NCBI GenBank assembly: GCA_902490245.1
Contig: CABUDB010000115.1
Coordinates: 1-5,767 of the forward strand
Origin: an uncultured Collinsella sp.
GTDB lineage: Bacteria > Actinomycetota > Coriobacteriia > Coriobacteriales > Coriobacteriaceae
Length of the DNA stretch: 5,767 nucleotides
Direction: 5' to 3'
The notes beneath the pieces are model-generated. The model saw nothing but the letters and a program-made list of their open reading frames with translations. It did no database searches and was not told where the DNA came from. The position numbers were made by a program, and so were the translations under genes. Each line of letters opens with the position of its first letter. The first letter of the stretch is position 1. Of the stretch, positions 5,691-5,767 are shown in pieces.

Positions 5691-5749
5691 GCAACCTGAC
5701 CAAGAATGTGAGCCCAGGCCTGCAGGTTGGTGCCGCCGCCGGAAACTAA
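5687..5749 (+). pseudogene. Start of presumed PTS EIID, cut off after about ten codons by unrelated sequence
   Basis: The ATG overlaps the EIIC stop (ATGA) and GGAGG lies ten bases upstream, the normal arrangement for a translationally coupled EIID. The first residues, MSNLTKNVSP, are polar and resemble the short Thr/Lys-rich N-termini of EIID proteins, but they are too short for a homology claim. The frame then reaches TAA at 5747 after 20 codons. None of the expected EIID features, such as an aromatic/Arg-rich amphipathic start, follows. From about 5717 the DNA instead reads as purN on the other strand, so the stop belongs to foreign sequence. Most likely this is an EIID gene interrupted by a chimeric join or a rearrangement; a genuine 20-residue peptide is less likely. 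Identity rests on operon position. Confidence 0.5.
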
Positions 5750-5767
5750 CACTGCAATGTTCAGCAC
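5717..5767 (-). CDS. purN: PurN (phosphoribosylglycinamide formyltransferase) N-terminal fragment
   Basis: Reading leftwards from the window edge, 17 codons give V followed by LNIAVLVSGGGTNLQA. This is the conserved N-terminal strand and nucleotide-binding turn of PurN, the purine-synthesis enzyme that transfers a formyl group from 10-formyl-tetrahydrofolate to GAR (E. coli has NIVVLISGNGSNLQA). The first codon, GTG, sits exactly where many PurN proteins have Met, so it may be the start, although a start beyond the edge is possible. Immediately after LQA the resemblance ends: the next codons (WAHILGQ...) are the antisense of the presumed EIID start and then of EIIC. The fragment therefore stops at or near the CCTGCAGG palindrome (5719-5726). 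Only 51 bases are present, so the identification relies on a short but very characteristic motif. Confidence 0.65.

Noticed and set aside
5757..5767. ATG at 5757 as an alternative start for EIID
   Set aside because: It has no ribosome site at a proper distance, only three or four codons are visible, and it lies within the segment that reads as purN on the other strand.

Overview
The window looks like a carbohydrate-utilisation locus from a high-GC Gram-positive bacterium. Codons are strongly G/C at the third position, ribosome binding sites are purine-rich (AGGAG, AAAGGA), and a mannose-family PTS stands beside an RpiR-type regulator. This combination fits a gut Coriobacteriia-type actinobacterium (Collinsella/Olsenella-like). 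That placement is an inference from style and gene content, not a demonstrated match.

The left part (1-1387) is transcribed leftwards. An RpiR/MurR-family regulator (helix-turn-helix plus SIS sugar-phosphate domain) is followed 49 bp later by a Cof-type HAD phosphatase that starts at TTG and runs off the left edge. A 300-bp AT-richer region (1388-1687) then separates two divergent arms. It holds no gene. It carries eight TGAAA/TTTCA half-sites, including a perfect 13-5-13 inverted repeat and a near-concentric pair of nested dyads, and is the likely operator region of the RpiR protein.

The right part (1688-5690) is transcribed rightwards: an MFS transporter, then, after 114 bp, a class II (zinc) aldolase, PTS EIIA, EIIB and EIIC of the mannose/sorbose family. 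The last four form a tight operon. The expected model is that the PTS imports and phosphorylates a sugar, the aldolase cleaves the resulting (possibly further phosphorylated) ketose phosphate, and the RpiR protein senses a sugar phosphate and controls both arms. The HAD phosphatase and MFS carrier could serve catabolism. They could also form a relief valve that dephosphorylates and expels excess phosphosugar. No sugar kinase, isomerase or deaminase is visible, so the substrate cannot be named.

The right end is abnormal. EIID should begin at the ATGA overlapping the EIIC stop, but only about ten codons look like a normal start. The last 51 bases instead read, on the opposite strand, as the N-terminus of PurN (glycinamide ribonucleotide formyltransferase). 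The join lies at or next to a CCTGCAGG palindrome and looks like a chimeric junction or a real rearrangement. Apart from that, the most notable points are the operator architecture, unusual residues in the aldolase phosphate loop, a perfect hairpin between EIIB and EIIC, and similar acidic-DFF tails on EIIA and EIIC.
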